NCBI GenBank assembly: GCA_035530375.1
Contig: DATKUY010000039.1
Span: forward strand, 7,279-71,278
Reading direction: 5' to 3'
Origin: Sulfuricella sp035530375
GTDB taxonomy: Bacteria > Pseudomonadota > Gammaproteobacteria > Burkholderiales > Sulfuricellaceae
Length of the DNA: 64,000 nucleotides
Shown here: positions 43,231-52,677 of the stretch, one piece after another
How the letters are laid out: each line of letters begins with the position of its first letter
Position numbering within the stretch: position 1 is the first letter of the stretch
Made by a program: the position numbers and the translations under genes
The notes under the pieces: generated by a model
Databases searched by the model: none
Seen by the model: the letters and a program-made list of their open reading frames with translations, nothing else
Told to the model about the DNA's origin: nothing

Positions 43231-45126
43231 TCAAGCTTCCGGCGCCGGGTGCGAGGTCGGCGTGACCGGCGCCGTCGGCGCACTGTCCGAAGGTGGCGTC
43301 GGCGTCGTGCTCTGACTCGGCTTGGGCGGACGCGGCTCTTTGCCTTCCATGATATCGGCGATCTGATCCGCATCGATGGTTTCCCATTCCAGCAGGGTCT
43401 TCGCCATCAATTCGATCTTGTCGCGGTTTTCCTCGATCAACTGGCGCGCCAAGGCATACTGCGCATCCACGATGCGACGGATCTCGGCGTCCACTTTCTG
43501 CATGGTGGCTTCGGAAACATTCTTGTGGGTGGTCACGGAACGGCCGAGAAACACCTCGCCCTCGTTCTCGCCGTAGACCATCGGCCCCAAGGCATCGGAC
43601 ATGCCCCATTGCGTCACCATGCGCCGCGCCATTTCGGTCGCGCGTTCGAAATCGTTGCTGGCTCCGGTCGTCATCTGCCCCATGAACACTTCTTCTGCGA
43701 TGCGCCCGCCGAACAGCACTGCGATATTCTGCAGGATGGTTTCGCGATCCATGCTGTAGCGATCCTCGGTCGGCAACTGCATGGTCACGCCCAAGGCGCG
43801 TCCGCGCGGGATGATGGTAACCTTGTGCACCGGGTCGGTTTTCGGCAGCAGCCTTGCCACCACCGCATGTCCGGCCTCGTGGTATGCCGTGTTCCTGCGC
43901 TCGTGCTCGGGCATGACCATGGAACGGCGCTCGGCGCCCATCATGATCTTGTCCTTGGCGCGCTCGAAGTCCTCCATGTCCACCAGGCGCTTGTTGGCGC
44001 GCGCCGCGAACAGAGCGGACTCATTCACCAGGTTGGCAAGATCGGCGCCGGAAAATCCGGGTGTGCCGCGCGCCAGGATGTCGGCACGCACGTCGGGCGA
44101 CATCGGCACCTTGCGCATGTGCACCAGCAGGATTTGCTCGCGACCGCGGATGTCGGGCAGAGGCACCACCACCTGGCGGTCGAAGCGACCGGGGCGCAAC
44201 AATGCCGGATCCAGCACGTCCGGGCGGTTGGTGGCGGCGATCACGATAACGCCGACCGAGCCTTCGAAACCGTCCAGTTCGACCAGCAACTGGTTCAGGG
44301 TCTGCTCGCGCTCATCGTTGCCGCCGCCCATGCCGGCGCCGCGCTGGCGGCCGACTGCGTCGATTTCATCGATGAAGATGATGCAGGGCGCATTTTTCTT
44401 GGCCTGCTCGAACATGTCGCGCACCCGTGCCGCGCCCACGCCGACGAACATCTCGACGAAGTCGGAGCCGGAAATGCTGAAGAACGGCACCTTGGCCTCG
44501 CCGGCAATGGCCCTCGCCAGCAGGGTCTTGCCGGTGCCGGGGTTGCCGACCATCAGCACGCCTTTGGGAATCCGCCCGCCCAGTTTCTGGAACTTGCCGG
44601 GGTCGCGCAGGAATTCGACCAGTTCGGATACTTCCTCCTTGGCCTCGTCGCATCCGGCGACATCGGCAAAGGTCACGGTGTTGGTGGTCTCATCGAGCAT
44701 CCTTGCCTTGCTTTTGCCGAAGGAGAACGCGCCGCCCTTACCGCCGCCCTGCATCTGGCGCATGAAAAACACCCAGACGCCGATCAGCAGCAGCATCGGG
44801 AACCAGGAGACAAACAAGTTCATCAGAAAGGAAGGCTCTTCTTCGGGCCGGGCTTCGACCACCACGCCATTCTTGAGAAGATCGCTCACCATCCACGGGT
44901 CAGACGGCGCATAGGAGGTAAAGCGCTTGCCGTCGGTTGTCACCCCCTTCAGCACGTGGCCCTCGATCGACACTTTGGCGATGTGCCCCTGCTTCACTTC
45001 TTCAAGGAACTGGGAATATTCCAGCGGCGCCTGAACGGACTGACGCTGGCCGAAGTGGTTGAACACCATCATCAGCACCAGTGCGATCACCAGCCAGACC
45101 GCGATATTTTTCATCAAATTATTCAA
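43231..45126 (-). CDS. ftsH: ATP-dependent zinc metalloprotease FtsH
   Basis: 631 aa membrane-bound AAA protease. N-terminal helix (8-24), periplasmic domain, second helix (about 103-120), AAA domain with Walker A GNPGTGKT and SRH, and the zinc site H416-E417-H420 (HEAGH). The start is TTG 45126, with AGGAGAG just upstream, and homologues begin MNN-x-x-K; ATG four codons in is less likely. Proline-rich C-terminus. Confidence 0.97.
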   Translation of the reverse strand: MNNLMKNIAVWLVIALVLMMVFNHFGQRQSVQAPLEYSQFLEEVKQGHIAKVSIEGHVLKGVTTDGKRFTSYAPSDPWMVSDLLKNGVVVEARPEEEPSFLMNLFVSWFPMLLLIGVWVFFMRQMQGGGKGGAFSFGKSKARMLDETTNTVTFADVAGCDEAKEEVSELVEFLRDPGKFQKLGGRIPKGVLMVGNPGTGKTLLARAIAGEAKVPFFSISGSDFVEMFVGVGAARVRDMFEQAKKNAPCIIFIDEIDAVGRQRGAGMGGGNDEREQTLNQLLVELDGFEGSVGVIVIAATNRPDVLDPALLRPGRFDRQVVVPLPDIRGREQILLVHMRKVPMSPDVRADILARGTPGFSGADLANLVNESALFAARANKRLVDMEDFERAKDKIMMGAERRSMVMPEHERRNTAYHEAGHAVVARLLPKTDPVHKVTIIPRGRALGVTMQLPTEDRYSMDRETILQNIAVLFGGRIAEEVFMGQMTTGASNDFERATEMARRMVTQWGMSDALGPMVYGENEGEVFLGRSVTTHKNVSEATMQKVDAEIRRIVDAQYALARQLIEENRDKIELMAKTLLEWETIDADQIADIMEGKEPRPPKPSQSTTPTPPSDSAPTAPVTPTSHPAPEA

Positions 45127-45218
45127 AATCTCTCCTCAAGCCTGCACATGCAGACAAATTCTAAACCCTTTGTTCGGCTCATGTCAGCTCTTTATATGAG
45201 CATCCGCTTTGCGGCGGA

Positions 45219-45839
45219 CTACCTGCTTAAACCGATTCCAAGCAGATAGGTTTCGTTGGTTCGGCCACGCGAAGCTTTCGGCTTGCGCGTCGCCACCTGC
45301 GTGAAATGTCCGCGCATGGCGCGGATATATTCATCGAAGCCGCCACCCTGAAATACTTTGACCAGGAAACTGCCGCCCGGTTTCAAATGCTGCACGGCAA
45401 ACTCCAGTGCCAGATCGGCAAGATGCATTGCACGCGCCTGATCGGCAAGAGCGATACCGCTTATATTGGGGGCCATATCGGAAATCACAAGATCCACCGG
45501 GCGTCCGTCCAGCGCCTTGACCAGTTCGGCCAGCACCGCATCCTCGCGGAAATCGCCCTGGATGAAGGTCACCCCCGCCAACGGCGTCATTTCCAGCAGG
45601 TCGAGTGCAACCACCTTGCCGTTGCCCGCCAGCTTTTTGGCCGCCACCTGCGACCACCCTCCGGGCGCCGCCCCCAAGTCCACCACCCTCATGCCGGGCT
45701 TGAGCAGATGGTCGCGTTCGTTGATTTCCAGCAGCTTGTACGAAGCGCGCGAGCGATAGCCCTCCAGCTTCGCGCGCTGGACATAAGGGTCGTTGACGTG
45801 CTCGCTCATCCAGGCTTTGCTGGTTTTAGTGGGCTTCAT
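45219..45839 (-). CDS. rlmE: 23S rRNA (uridine 2'-O) methyltransferase RlmE
   Basis: 206 aa SAM-dependent enzyme methylating U2552 of 23S rRNA (RrmJ/FtsJ). SAM motif VVDLGAAPGGWSQ, catalytic aspartate in DLVISDMAPN and lysine in SFLVKVFQG. Conserved position before ftsH. Confidence 0.97.
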   Translation of the reverse strand: MKPTKTSKAWMSEHVNDPYVQRAKLEGYRSRASYKLLEINERDHLLKPGMRVVDLGAAPGGWSQVAAKKLAGNGKVVALDLLEMTPLAGVTFIQGDFREDAVLAELVKALDGRPVDLVISDMAPNISGIALADQARAMHLADLALEFAVQHLKPGGSFLVKVFQGGGFDEYIRAMRGHFTQVATRKPKASRGRTNETYLLGIGLSR

Positions 45840-45885
45840 CGGGTAAACTGCGAGCCTTTTTCAAAGACGTTCCAAGGATATCATT

Positions 45886-46185
45886 ATGTTACCGCTTACT
45901 TCAGCGCAAAAAAGTTTTTTGCGCGCTCAGGCCCATGCTCTCAATCCAGTCGTGACCATCGGCGATGCAGGCCTTTCCGAAGCGGTCATGAAGGAAGTGG
46001 GGCTCAGCCTCGCCAGCCATGAGCTGATCAAGGTCAAGTCGCACAGCCGCGACAAGGCTGCACGCGAAAGCCAACTGGCGGAAATCTGCGAAACCCTGCA
46101 CGCCGCTGCAGTACAGCATATCGGCAAGATCCTGATTGTCTACAAGCCCGCCGAAAAACCCCGGCTGGTACTGCCTAAAGAGTAA
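45886..46185 (+). CDS. yhbY: YhbY-type RNA-binding (CRM domain) protein
   Basis: 99 aa, one CRM domain, associated with ribosome assembly in homologues. AHALNPVVTIGDAGLSEAV and ELIKVKS motifs. Divergent from rlmE, with AAGGA upstream. Its stop codon TAA (46183-46185) is read from the edge of a family-C repeat. Confidence 0.93.
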   Translation: MLPLTSAQKSFLRAQAHALNPVVTIGDAGLSEAVMKEVGLSLASHELIKVKSHSRDKAARESQLAEICETLHAAAVQHIGKILIVYKPAEKPRLVLPKE

Positions 46186-46228
46186 TGGGTTTTCTCGTCA
46201 CCCATTTCTCATCACTCATCACCAATAA
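46181..46228. repeat. Short family-C repeat between convergent yhbY and DUF4149 gene
   Basis: AGTAATGGGT (46181-46190) with ACCCATTTCTCATCACTCATCACCA opposite. Shorter and less symmetric than other copies. The yhbY stop is inside its left edge. Confidence 0.75.
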
Positions 46229-46234
46229 CAGGTG

Positions 46235-46690
46235 CTAACCCCGGCGCGGCGCCAACACCAGCACCAGGCCAAGCAGACTTTCAAACAGGTAAACGATGCT
46301 GGAAATTCCGTGCCAGTGGGCGAAGCGGTCGCGGAACATGCTTTCCATCACGGCCTTCGGCAATGCCTGTTCCTTCAGGTTTTCCATAATCGGCTGGATG
46401 CCGAAACGACCGGCCAGAGTAAGCAGCAGCATCGTCAGCACCGCCCAGAAAAATCCCTGCTTCAACGCTGAACCGCCATACACCGCCAGACGGTGAACCA
46501 ACAGGTAAGAACCGCAGACCATGCCGACATAGGCGATCCAGACAAACATCCTGCCGGCCAGCATGCCAGCCAGCATTTTGTCGTCTAGCGAGGCGAACAG
46601 CACCGGCGCCGCCAGATAGCCGATTACCCACAAGCCGCCCACCCAAATGGTGATGGCGATTAGCGCAAGATTGTCAGTAAATCTTTTCAT
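46235..46690 (-). CDS. DUF4149 membrane protein
   Basis: 151 aa, four hydrophobic segments (about 8-30, 43-65, 78-95, 128-148). DUF4149 members are common next to yhbY/ftsH/greA in betaproteobacteria; function unknown. A family-C repeat ends 4 nt before ATG 46690, leaving no Shine-Dalgarno site. Confidence 0.85.
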   Translation of the reverse strand: MKRFTDNLALIAITIWVGGLWVIGYLAAPVLFASLDDKMLAGMLAGRMFVWIAYVGMVCGSYLLVHRLAVYGGSALKQGFFWAVLTMLLLTLAGRFGIQPIMENLKEQALPKAVMESMFRDRFAHWHGISSIVYLFESLLGLVLVLAPRRG

Positions 46691-46694
46691 TTAT

Positions 46695-46756
46695 GTTGGT
46701 GATGAGTACCGAGAAATGGGTGATGAGGAAACCCATTCCTCTTCCCTCATGACTCA
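46695..46756. repeat. Family-C repeat between greA and the DUF4149 gene
   Basis: GTTGGTGATGAG and AATGGGTGATGAGG face CCCATTCCTCTTCCCTCATG. On the transcribed strand it starts TGAGTCATGAGGG, whose TGA is the greA stop (46754-46756). Confidence 0.85.
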
Positions 46757-47230
46757 AATGTACCTCACATCCAACACTTCGTATTCGCGCACTCCGCCCG
46801 GCGCCTGCACCTCGGCGACGTCCCCGGCGTATTTTCCGATCAGCGCGCGGGCGATCGGCGAGCTGATGGAAATTTTTCCCTGCTTGATGTCGGCCTCGTC
46901 GTCACCGACGATCTGATAGGTCACCTTCTCTTCGCTTTCCAGGTCTTCCAGTTCGACCGTCGCGCCAAATACGCAGCGTCCATCGGCATCAAGCAGCTTG
47001 GGGTCGATGATCTGGCCGTTGGACAGTTTGCTCTCGATTTCGGCAATGCGCCCCTCGACGAAGCTCTGGCGCTCCTTGGCGGCATCGTATTCGGCGTTTT
47101 CCGACAAATCGCCGTGCGAGCGCGCTTCGGCGATGGCCGCAATCACGTTGGGACGTTCAACCGTCTTCAGCTGGTGCAATTCAGCACGCAACCGTTCCGC
47201 ACCGATGACCGTCAATGGAACCTTGTTCAT
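46754..47230 (-). CDS. greA: Transcription elongation factor GreA
   Basis: 158 aa. N-terminal coiled coil (to about 75) with the acidic tip (SENAEYDAAKERQ), then the FKBP-like C-terminal domain. Rescues backtracked RNA polymerase by stimulating transcript cleavage. Downstream of carB on the same strand. Confidence 0.97.
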   Translation of the reverse strand: MNKVPLTVIGAERLRAELHQLKTVERPNVIAAIAEARSHGDLSENAEYDAAKERQSFVEGRIAEIESKLSNGQIIDPKLLDADGRCVFGATVELEDLESEEKVTYQIVGDDEADIKQGKISISSPIARALIGKYAGDVAEVQAPGGVREYEVLDVRYI

Positions 47231-47273
47231 TCCTCTCTCCTAAAATTCCTGGATTGCAGTATGGCCGGACAAA

Positions 47274-50200
47274 TTAATTCAGCCGGGCGTGCAGGCCCTG
47301 CAAGTCGTATACCTGCAGCTCCTTCATGTGCTGGATACCGGCGCAGGCAGCGCGCGCGCCGGCCAGCGTGGTGTAGTAGGTAATCTTGTTCTGCAGCGCG
47401 GCGTTGCGCATCGCATAGGAATCGTGCACGCCGCGCTTGTCCTCGATGGTGTTGACGATCAGACCGATCTCGCCGTTCTTGATCATATCGACGATATGGG
47501 GGCGCCCCTCATGCACCTTGTTCACCGGCGTCACCTCGAGGCCCGCAGCGGAAATCGCCGCCGCCGTGCCGCGTGTGGCGACCAGACTAAAGCCCAGTTC
47601 CGCCAGGTTGCGGGCAATATCGATTACCTTTTCCTTGTCGCCAGCGCGCACGCTGATGAAGGCGCGACCGCCGGACGGCAGCTTTGCGCCGGTGGCGAGT
47701 TGCGACTTGACGAAGGCCTCGGCAAAGGTCAAGCCCACGCCCATCACCTCGCCGGTCGATTTCATTTCCGGCCCGAGGATGGGGTCGACGCCGGGGAACT
47801 TGATGAATGGGAACACCGCTTCCTTGACCGAGTAGTAAGGCGGGATGACTTCGTGGGTGACGCCCTGTTCCTTGAGGCTCCGCCCCGCCATGCAGCGCGC
47901 CGCGATCTTGGCCAACTGCAGGCCGGCGGCCTTGGAAACGAACGGCACGGTGCGCGAGGCGCGCGGATTGACTTCGAGCACGTAGACCGTCTCGCCCTGA
48001 ATGGCGAACTGCACGTTCATCAGGCCGACCACGTTCAGCCCTTTGGCCATCAGCACGGTCTGGCGGCGCATCTCGTCCTGGATTTCCGCCGACAGCGAAT
48101 ACGGCGGCAGCGAGCAGGCCGAGTCGCCGGAATGTACGCCGGCTTCCTCGATGTGCTCCATCACGCCGCCGATCAGTACATCGGTGCCGTCGCAGATCGC
48201 ATCGACATCGACTTCGGTGGCGTCGTTGAGGAAGCGGTCGAGCAGCACCGGCGAATCGTTGGAAACCTTGACCGCTTCGCGCATGTAGCGTTCAAGGTCG
48301 GATTGCTGGTGAACGATCTCCATGGCGCGGCCGCCCAGCACGTAGGAAGGGCGGACTACCAGCGGATAGCCGATTTCCTCGGCCAGCCGGATCGCCTCTT
48401 CCGGCGCGCGCGCGGTGCGGTTGGGCGGCTGCTTCAGCCCCAGTTCGTGCAGCAATTTCTGGAAGCGCTCGCGGTCTTCGGCAGCATCGATCATATCCGG
48501 GCTGGTGCCAATAATCGGCACGCCGTAGGCTTCCAGATCGCGCGCCAGCTTCAGCGGCGTCTGGCCGCCGTACTGGACGATCACGCCGACCGGTTTTTCC
48601 ACCGCAACCACCTCGAGCACGTCTTCCAGCGTCAGCGGCTCGAAATACAAGCGGTCGGAAGTGTCATAGTCGGTCGAGACGGTTTCCGGATTGCAGTTGA
48701 CCATGATGGTCTCGTAGCCGTCCTCGCGCATCGCCAGCGCGGCATGCACGCAGCAATAGTCGAATTCGATGCCCTGGCCGATGCGGTTCGGCCCGCCGCC
48801 CAGCACCATGATTTTTTTCCTGTCGGTCGGCTCCGATTCGCACTCTTCCTCATAGGTCGAGTACATATAGGCGGTGTCGGTGGCGAATTCGGCAGCGCAG
48901 GTATCGACCCGTTTGTAGACCGGACGCACCTTGAGCGCATGACGGCGCGCGCGCACATCATGCTGGCTCACGCCCAGCAGTTTCGCCAGCCTCAGGTCGG
49001 AGAAACCGCGCCGTTTGAGTTCGCGCATTTCGGCAAAACCGAGGGAATCCAGGCTGCGGCCGTTCAGCGCCTGCTCGCGTGCCACCAAATCGGCCATTTG
49101 CGCCAGGAACCAGGGATCGATATGGGTCAGCGCATGGATTTCGTCCTGCGTCATGCCGCAGCGCATCGCGTCGGCGATGTACCAGATACGATCCGGGCCG
49201 GGGTCGCCCAGCTCGGTTTCGATTATTTCACGGTCGGAGGTCTTCTCGTCGAGCCCGTCATTGCCGGTCTCCATGCCTCTGAGCGCCTTCTGCAACGACT
49301 CCTGAAAAGTGCGTCCGATCGCCATCACCTCGCCCACCGACTTCATCTGGGTGGTCAGGCGATTATTGGCGCGCGGGAATTTTTCGAAGGCGAAGCGCGG
49401 AATCTTGGTGACGACGTAATCGATCGAGGGTTCGAACGAGGCCGGGGTTGCGCCGCCGGTGATGTCGTTCTGCAACTCGTCGAGGGTATAGCCGATCGCC
49501 AGTTTGGCCGCCACCTTGGCGATCGGGAAGCCGGTCGCCTTGGAAGCCAGGGCGGAGGAGCGCGACACGCGCGGGTTCATCTCGATCACCACCATGCGGC
49601 CATCGTCCGGGTTGATGCCGAACTGGACGTTGGAGCCGCCGGTTTCCACGCCGATCTCGCGCAGCACCGCCAGCGAGGCGTTGCGCATGATCTGGTATTC
49701 GCGGTCGGTCAGGGTCTGAGCCGGCGCAACGGTGATCGAGTCGCCGGTATGCACGCCCATCGCATCGAAGTTTTCAATCGAGCAGATGATGATGCAGTTG
49801 TCCTTCTTGTCGCGCACCACCTCCATCTCGAACTCTTTCCAGCCGATGACAGATTCCTCGATCAGCAGTTCCTTGGTCGGCGAAGCGTCCAGGCCGCGTT
49901 CGCAGATCGCAAGAAACTCTTCCTTGTTGTAGGCAATGCCGCCGCCCGAACCGCCCATGGTGAAGGAAGGCCGGATGATGGTGGGATAGCCGACCATCGC
50001 CTGCACCTGCAGGGCTTCTTCCAGGCTGTGGGCAATCGCTGCGCGCGGACAGGCGAGGCCGATCTTCTCCATCGCCTTCTTGAATTTCTCGCGGTCCTCG
50101 GCCTTGTCGATCGCTTCCTTGGTGGCGCCGATCATTTCCACGTTGTACTTTTCCAGCACGCCGTGGCGCGCCAGATCGAGCGCGCAATTGAGCGCAGTCT

Positions 50201-50477
50201 GGCCGCCCATGGTGGGCAGCAGCACATCAGGCCGCTCGGTGGCGATAATCTTCTCCACCACCTGCCAGGTAATCGGCTCGATATAGGTGACGTCCGCCAT
50301 CTCCGGGTCGGTCATGATGGTGGCGGGGTTGGAGTTGACCAGGATGACTTTGTAGCCTTCCTCGCGCAGCGCCTTGCAAGCCTGCGCGCCGGAATAGTCG
50401 AACTCGCACGCCTGGCCGATGACGATCGGGCCGGCGCCGATGATCAGGATGGATTTAATGTCTGTACGTTTTGGCAT
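47274..50477 (-). CDS. carB: Carbamoyl-phosphate synthase large subunit
   Basis: 1067 aa with two ATP-grasp halves (about 1-400 and 550-935), a linking oligomerisation domain and a C-terminal MGS-like allosteric domain. Makes carbamoyl phosphate for pyrimidines and arginine with CarA. The start lies 8 nt after a family-A repeat, and GGTTAATGCGAA before ATG has no Shine-Dalgarno site. Confidence 0.98.
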   Translation of the reverse strand: MPKRTDIKSILIIGAGPIVIGQACEFDYSGAQACKALREEGYKVILVNSNPATIMTDPEMADVTYIEPITWQVVEKIIATERPDVLLPTMGGQTALNCALDLARHGVLEKYNVEMIGATKEAIDKAEDREKFKKAMEKIGLACPRAAIAHSLEEALQVQAMVGYPTIIRPSFTMGGSGGGIAYNKEEFLAICERGLDASPTKELLIEESVIGWKEFEMEVVRDKKDNCIIICSIENFDAMGVHTGDSITVAPAQTLTDREYQIMRNASLAVLREIGVETGGSNVQFGINPDDGRMVVIEMNPRVSRSSALASKATGFPIAKVAAKLAIGYTLDELQNDITGGATPASFEPSIDYVVTKIPRFAFEKFPRANNRLTTQMKSVGEVMAIGRTFQESLQKALRGMETGNDGLDEKTSDREIIETELGDPGPDRIWYIADAMRCGMTQDEIHALTHIDPWFLAQMADLVAREQALNGRSLDSLGFAEMRELKRRGFSDLRLAKLLGVSQHDVRARRHALKVRPVYKRVDTCAAEFATDTAYMYSTYEEECESEPTDRKKIMVLGGGPNRIGQGIEFDYCCVHAALAMREDGYETIMVNCNPETVSTDYDTSDRLYFEPLTLEDVLEVVAVEKPVGVIVQYGGQTPLKLARDLEAYGVPIIGTSPDMIDAAEDRERFQKLLHELGLKQPPNRTARAPEEAIRLAEEIGYPLVVRPSYVLGGRAMEIVHQQSDLERYMREAVKVSNDSPVLLDRFLNDATEVDVDAICDGTDVLIGGVMEHIEEAGVHSGDSACSLPPYSLSAEIQDEMRRQTVLMAKGLNVVGLMNVQFAIQGETVYVLEVNPRASRTVPFVSKAAGLQLAKIAARCMAGRSLKEQGVTHEVIPPYYSVKEAVFPFIKFPGVDPILGPEMKSTGEVMGVGLTFAEAFVKSQLATGAKLPSGGRAFISVRAGDKEKVIDIARNLAELGFSLVATRGTAAAISAAGLEVTPVNKVHEGRPHIVDMIKNGEIGLIVNTIEDKRGVHDSYAMRNAALQNKITYYTTLAGARAACAGIQHMKELQVYDLQGLHARLN

Positions 50478-50485
50478 TTCGCATT

Positions 50486-50555
50486 AACCGCAGAGGCGCG
50501 GAGGCACGGAGGGTTTTGAGCATTTCAATCTCAGCGCCTCCGCGTCTCCGCGGTT
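50486..50555. repeat. Family-A palindromic repeat exactly filling the carA-carB gap
   Basis: Left arm AACCGCAGAGGCGCGGAGGC, right arm CGCCTCCGCGTCTCCGCGGTT. Begins 4 nt after the carA stop and ends 8 nt before carB. Confidence 0.92.
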
Positions 50556-50559
50556 CAAA

Positions 50560-51756
50560 TCAAAGTTTATGTTGCTGCATCAGACCGATAAAACGGTCAA
50601 ACAAGTAAGCCACATCGTGCGGCCCGGGGCTCGCCTCGGGGTGGCCCTGGAAACTGAAGGCCGGCACGTCGGTGCGGGAAATGCCCTGGTTGCTGCCGTC
50701 GAACAGCGATTTGTGGGTCACGCGCAGATTGGCCGGCAGCGTCGCCTCGTCAACCGCAAAGCCATGGTTCTGGCTGGTAATCATGACGCGGCCGGTATCG
50801 AGATCCTGCACCGGGTGGTTGGCGCCGTGGTGGCCGAATTTCATCTTGCGTGTCTTCGCGCCGGAAGCCAGCGCCAACAATTGATGGCCGAGGCAAATGC
50901 CATAGGTCGGGATGCCCTTGTCCAGAATGGCGCGAATCGCGTCGATGGCATAATCGCACGGCTCCGGATCGCCCGGCCCGTTGGACAGGAACACGCCGTC
51001 CGGCTTGAGCCTGAAAACCTCTTCAACGGGGGTCTGGGCAGGCAACACCGTCACCTTGCAGCCACGCTCCGCCAGCATGCGCAGGATATTGCGCTTGACG
51101 CCGTAATCGTAGGCGACCACATGGAATCGGGGATTGTCGAATTTCTTGAACCCATCACCGAGTTTCCATTCGCCTTCTTGCCAGTCATAGGGCTTGTCGC
51201 TGCTCACCACCTTGGCCAGATCCATGCCAGCCAGGCCGGGAAAAGCACGCGCCAACTCCAGCGCCTTGGCCTCGTCGATTTCTCCCGCCATACCCGAATA
51301 GGGCATGTCCGGCGGGGATGCGCCGAGCGTTCCGCTCGCCGGCCCCGCCGCCATCAAACAGCCATTCTGCGCCCCTTTTTCGCGCAACAGACGGGTCAGC
51401 TTGCGGGTGTCAATGTCGGCAATGGCGACGACGTTATGGTGCTTGAGATAGGCGCTCAAATCCTCGCCGTTGCGCCAGTTGCTGGACTGGATCGGCAAAT
51501 CGCGAATCACCAGGCCACTGGCGTAAACCTGGCCTGATTCTTCATCTTCGGCATTGGTGCCGGTGCTACCGACATGCGGGTAGGTCAGCGTAACAATCTG
51601 GCGGCAATAGGACGGATCGGTCAGAATCTCCTGATACCCGGTCATCGCCGTATTGAAAACCACCTCGCCCACAGTGTGGCCGGCGGCGCCAATGGAAATA
51701 CCGCGAAACACTGTCCCATCTGCAAGTGCGAGAATGGCGGTCTGGTGATGCGGCAC
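50560..51756 (-). CDS. carA: Carbamoyl-phosphate synthase small subunit
   Basis: 398 aa: N-terminal CPSase small-chain domain and C-terminal class I glutamine amidotransferase (SNGPGDP, nucleophile in GICLGHQ, HP and E in HPEASPGPHD). Supplies ammonia from glutamine to CarB. Start GTG 51756, with AAGGAG 5 nt upstream. Confidence 0.98.
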   Translation of the reverse strand: MPHHQTAILALADGTVFRGISIGAAGHTVGEVVFNTAMTGYQEILTDPSYCRQIVTLTYPHVGSTGTNAEDEESGQVYASGLVIRDLPIQSSNWRNGEDLSAYLKHHNVVAIADIDTRKLTRLLREKGAQNGCLMAAGPASGTLGASPPDMPYSGMAGEIDEAKALELARAFPGLAGMDLAKVVSSDKPYDWQEGEWKLGDGFKKFDNPRFHVVAYDYGVKRNILRMLAERGCKVTVLPAQTPVEEVFRLKPDGVFLSNGPGDPEPCDYAIDAIRAILDKGIPTYGICLGHQLLALASGAKTRKMKFGHHGANHPVQDLDTGRVMITSQNHGFAVDEATLPANLRVTHKSLFDGSNQGISRTDVPAFSFQGHPEASPGPHDVAYLFDRFIGLMQQHKL

Positions 51757-51786
51757 AGGAACTCCTTGGATTAGCAGCGGATATGC

Positions 51787-51818
51787 AAAGCGGGGCGGGC
51801 TTGCGCCCTCCCCGCTTT
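51787..51818 (-). promoter_or_regulatory. Stable stem-loop in the carAB 5' leader
   Basis: On the transcribed strand AAAGCGGGGAGGGC and GCCCGCCCCGCTTT form a 14-bp stem with one A-G mismatch and a GCAA (GNRA) tetraloop, about 30 nt before the carA start. No T run follows on this strand, so it is a leader structure rather than a normal terminator; on the plus strand a TTTTTAATTTT run follows. Confidence 0.6.
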
Positions 51819-51830
51819 TTAATTTTCTGA

Positions 51831-51859
51831 ATTATACCGGATTACGGCGCTACCATCAA
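51831..51859 (-). promoter_or_regulatory. Sigma-70 promoter of carAB
   Basis: TTGATG (51854-51859), 17-nt spacer, TATAAT (51831-51836) on the minus strand. The -35 overlaps the end of dapB. Confidence 0.8.
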
Positions 51860-52662
51860 CGTAGACCGAGCACGTCCTGCATATCGAACAGCCCCCTGCC
51901 GCTACTGACAAGGAAGCGCGCTGCGCGTAACGCGCCCAGCGCAAAGGTGGCGCGGCTGCTGGCCTTATGAGTGATTTCGATGCGCTCACCGGTGCCGGCA
52001 AACAGCACGGTGTGGTCGCCGACGATATCGCCGCCGCGCACCGTGGCGAAGCCGATGGTCGAGGGGGAGCGCTCGCCGGTCACGCCCTCGCGGCCGTAAA
52101 CCGCACATTCCGCCAGATCCCTGCCGAGCGCGCCGGCCACCACTTCACCCATGCGCAAGGCGGTGCCGGACGGGGCATCCACCTTGTGGCGGTGGTGTGC
52201 CTCGATGATCTCGATATCGTAACCCTCGTTCAGAACGCGCGCCGCCATGTCGAGCAGCTTGAGGCTGAGGTTCACCCCGACGCTCATGTTGGGCGCGAAC
52301 ACCACGCCGATATCGCGACCGGCATCGGCGATCAGCTCCTTCTGCACGGCGCTGAAACCGGTGGTGCCGATAATGATGTTGACGCCAAGCTCGCAGCAGG
52401 TTTTCAGGTGATCCAGCGTCGCATCGGGACGGGTGAAATCGATCAATACATCGCACCCCTTGAGCGCGGCACCGATATCGTCGCTGATCGCCACACCGCA
52501 CGGTGCGCCGATCAGTTCGCCCGCATCCTTGCCGACAAACGGGCTGCCGTGCCGCTCCAGGGCAGCGGCGAGTCGCATGTCCGGCGCCGGCGCCACCGCC
52601 TCGAGCAGGGCACGGCCCATACGCCCGGAGCTGCCTGCAATCGCTATATTCAATAGGGTCAT
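51856..52662 (-). CDS. dapB: 4-hydroxy-tetrahydrodipicolinate reductase
   Basis: 268 aa NAD(P)H enzyme of lysine/meso-diaminopimelate synthesis. Nucleotide loop GSSGRMG (10-16) and active segment EAHHRHKVDAPSGTA. Starts 15 nt after bamE. Confidence 0.97.
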   Translation of the reverse strand: MTLLNIAIAGSSGRMGRALLEAVAPAPDMRLAAALERHGSPFVGKDAGELIGAPCGVAISDDIGAALKGCDVLIDFTRPDATLDHLKTCCELGVNIIIGTTGFSAVQKELIADAGRDIGVVFAPNMSVGVNLSLKLLDMAARVLNEGYDIEIIEAHHRHKVDAPSGTALRMGEVVAGALGRDLAECAVYGREGVTGERSPSTIGFATVRGGDIVGDHTVLFAGTGERIEITHKASSRATFALGALRAARFLVSSGRGLFDMQDVLGLR

Positions 52663-52677
52663 TTTACTAATCCGACT

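Noticed and set aside
47289..50519. Very long open frame antisense to carB
   Set aside because: It mirrors the carB gene in a high-GC third-position context, gives an Arg/His-rich protein unlike any family, and carB is certain on the other strand.
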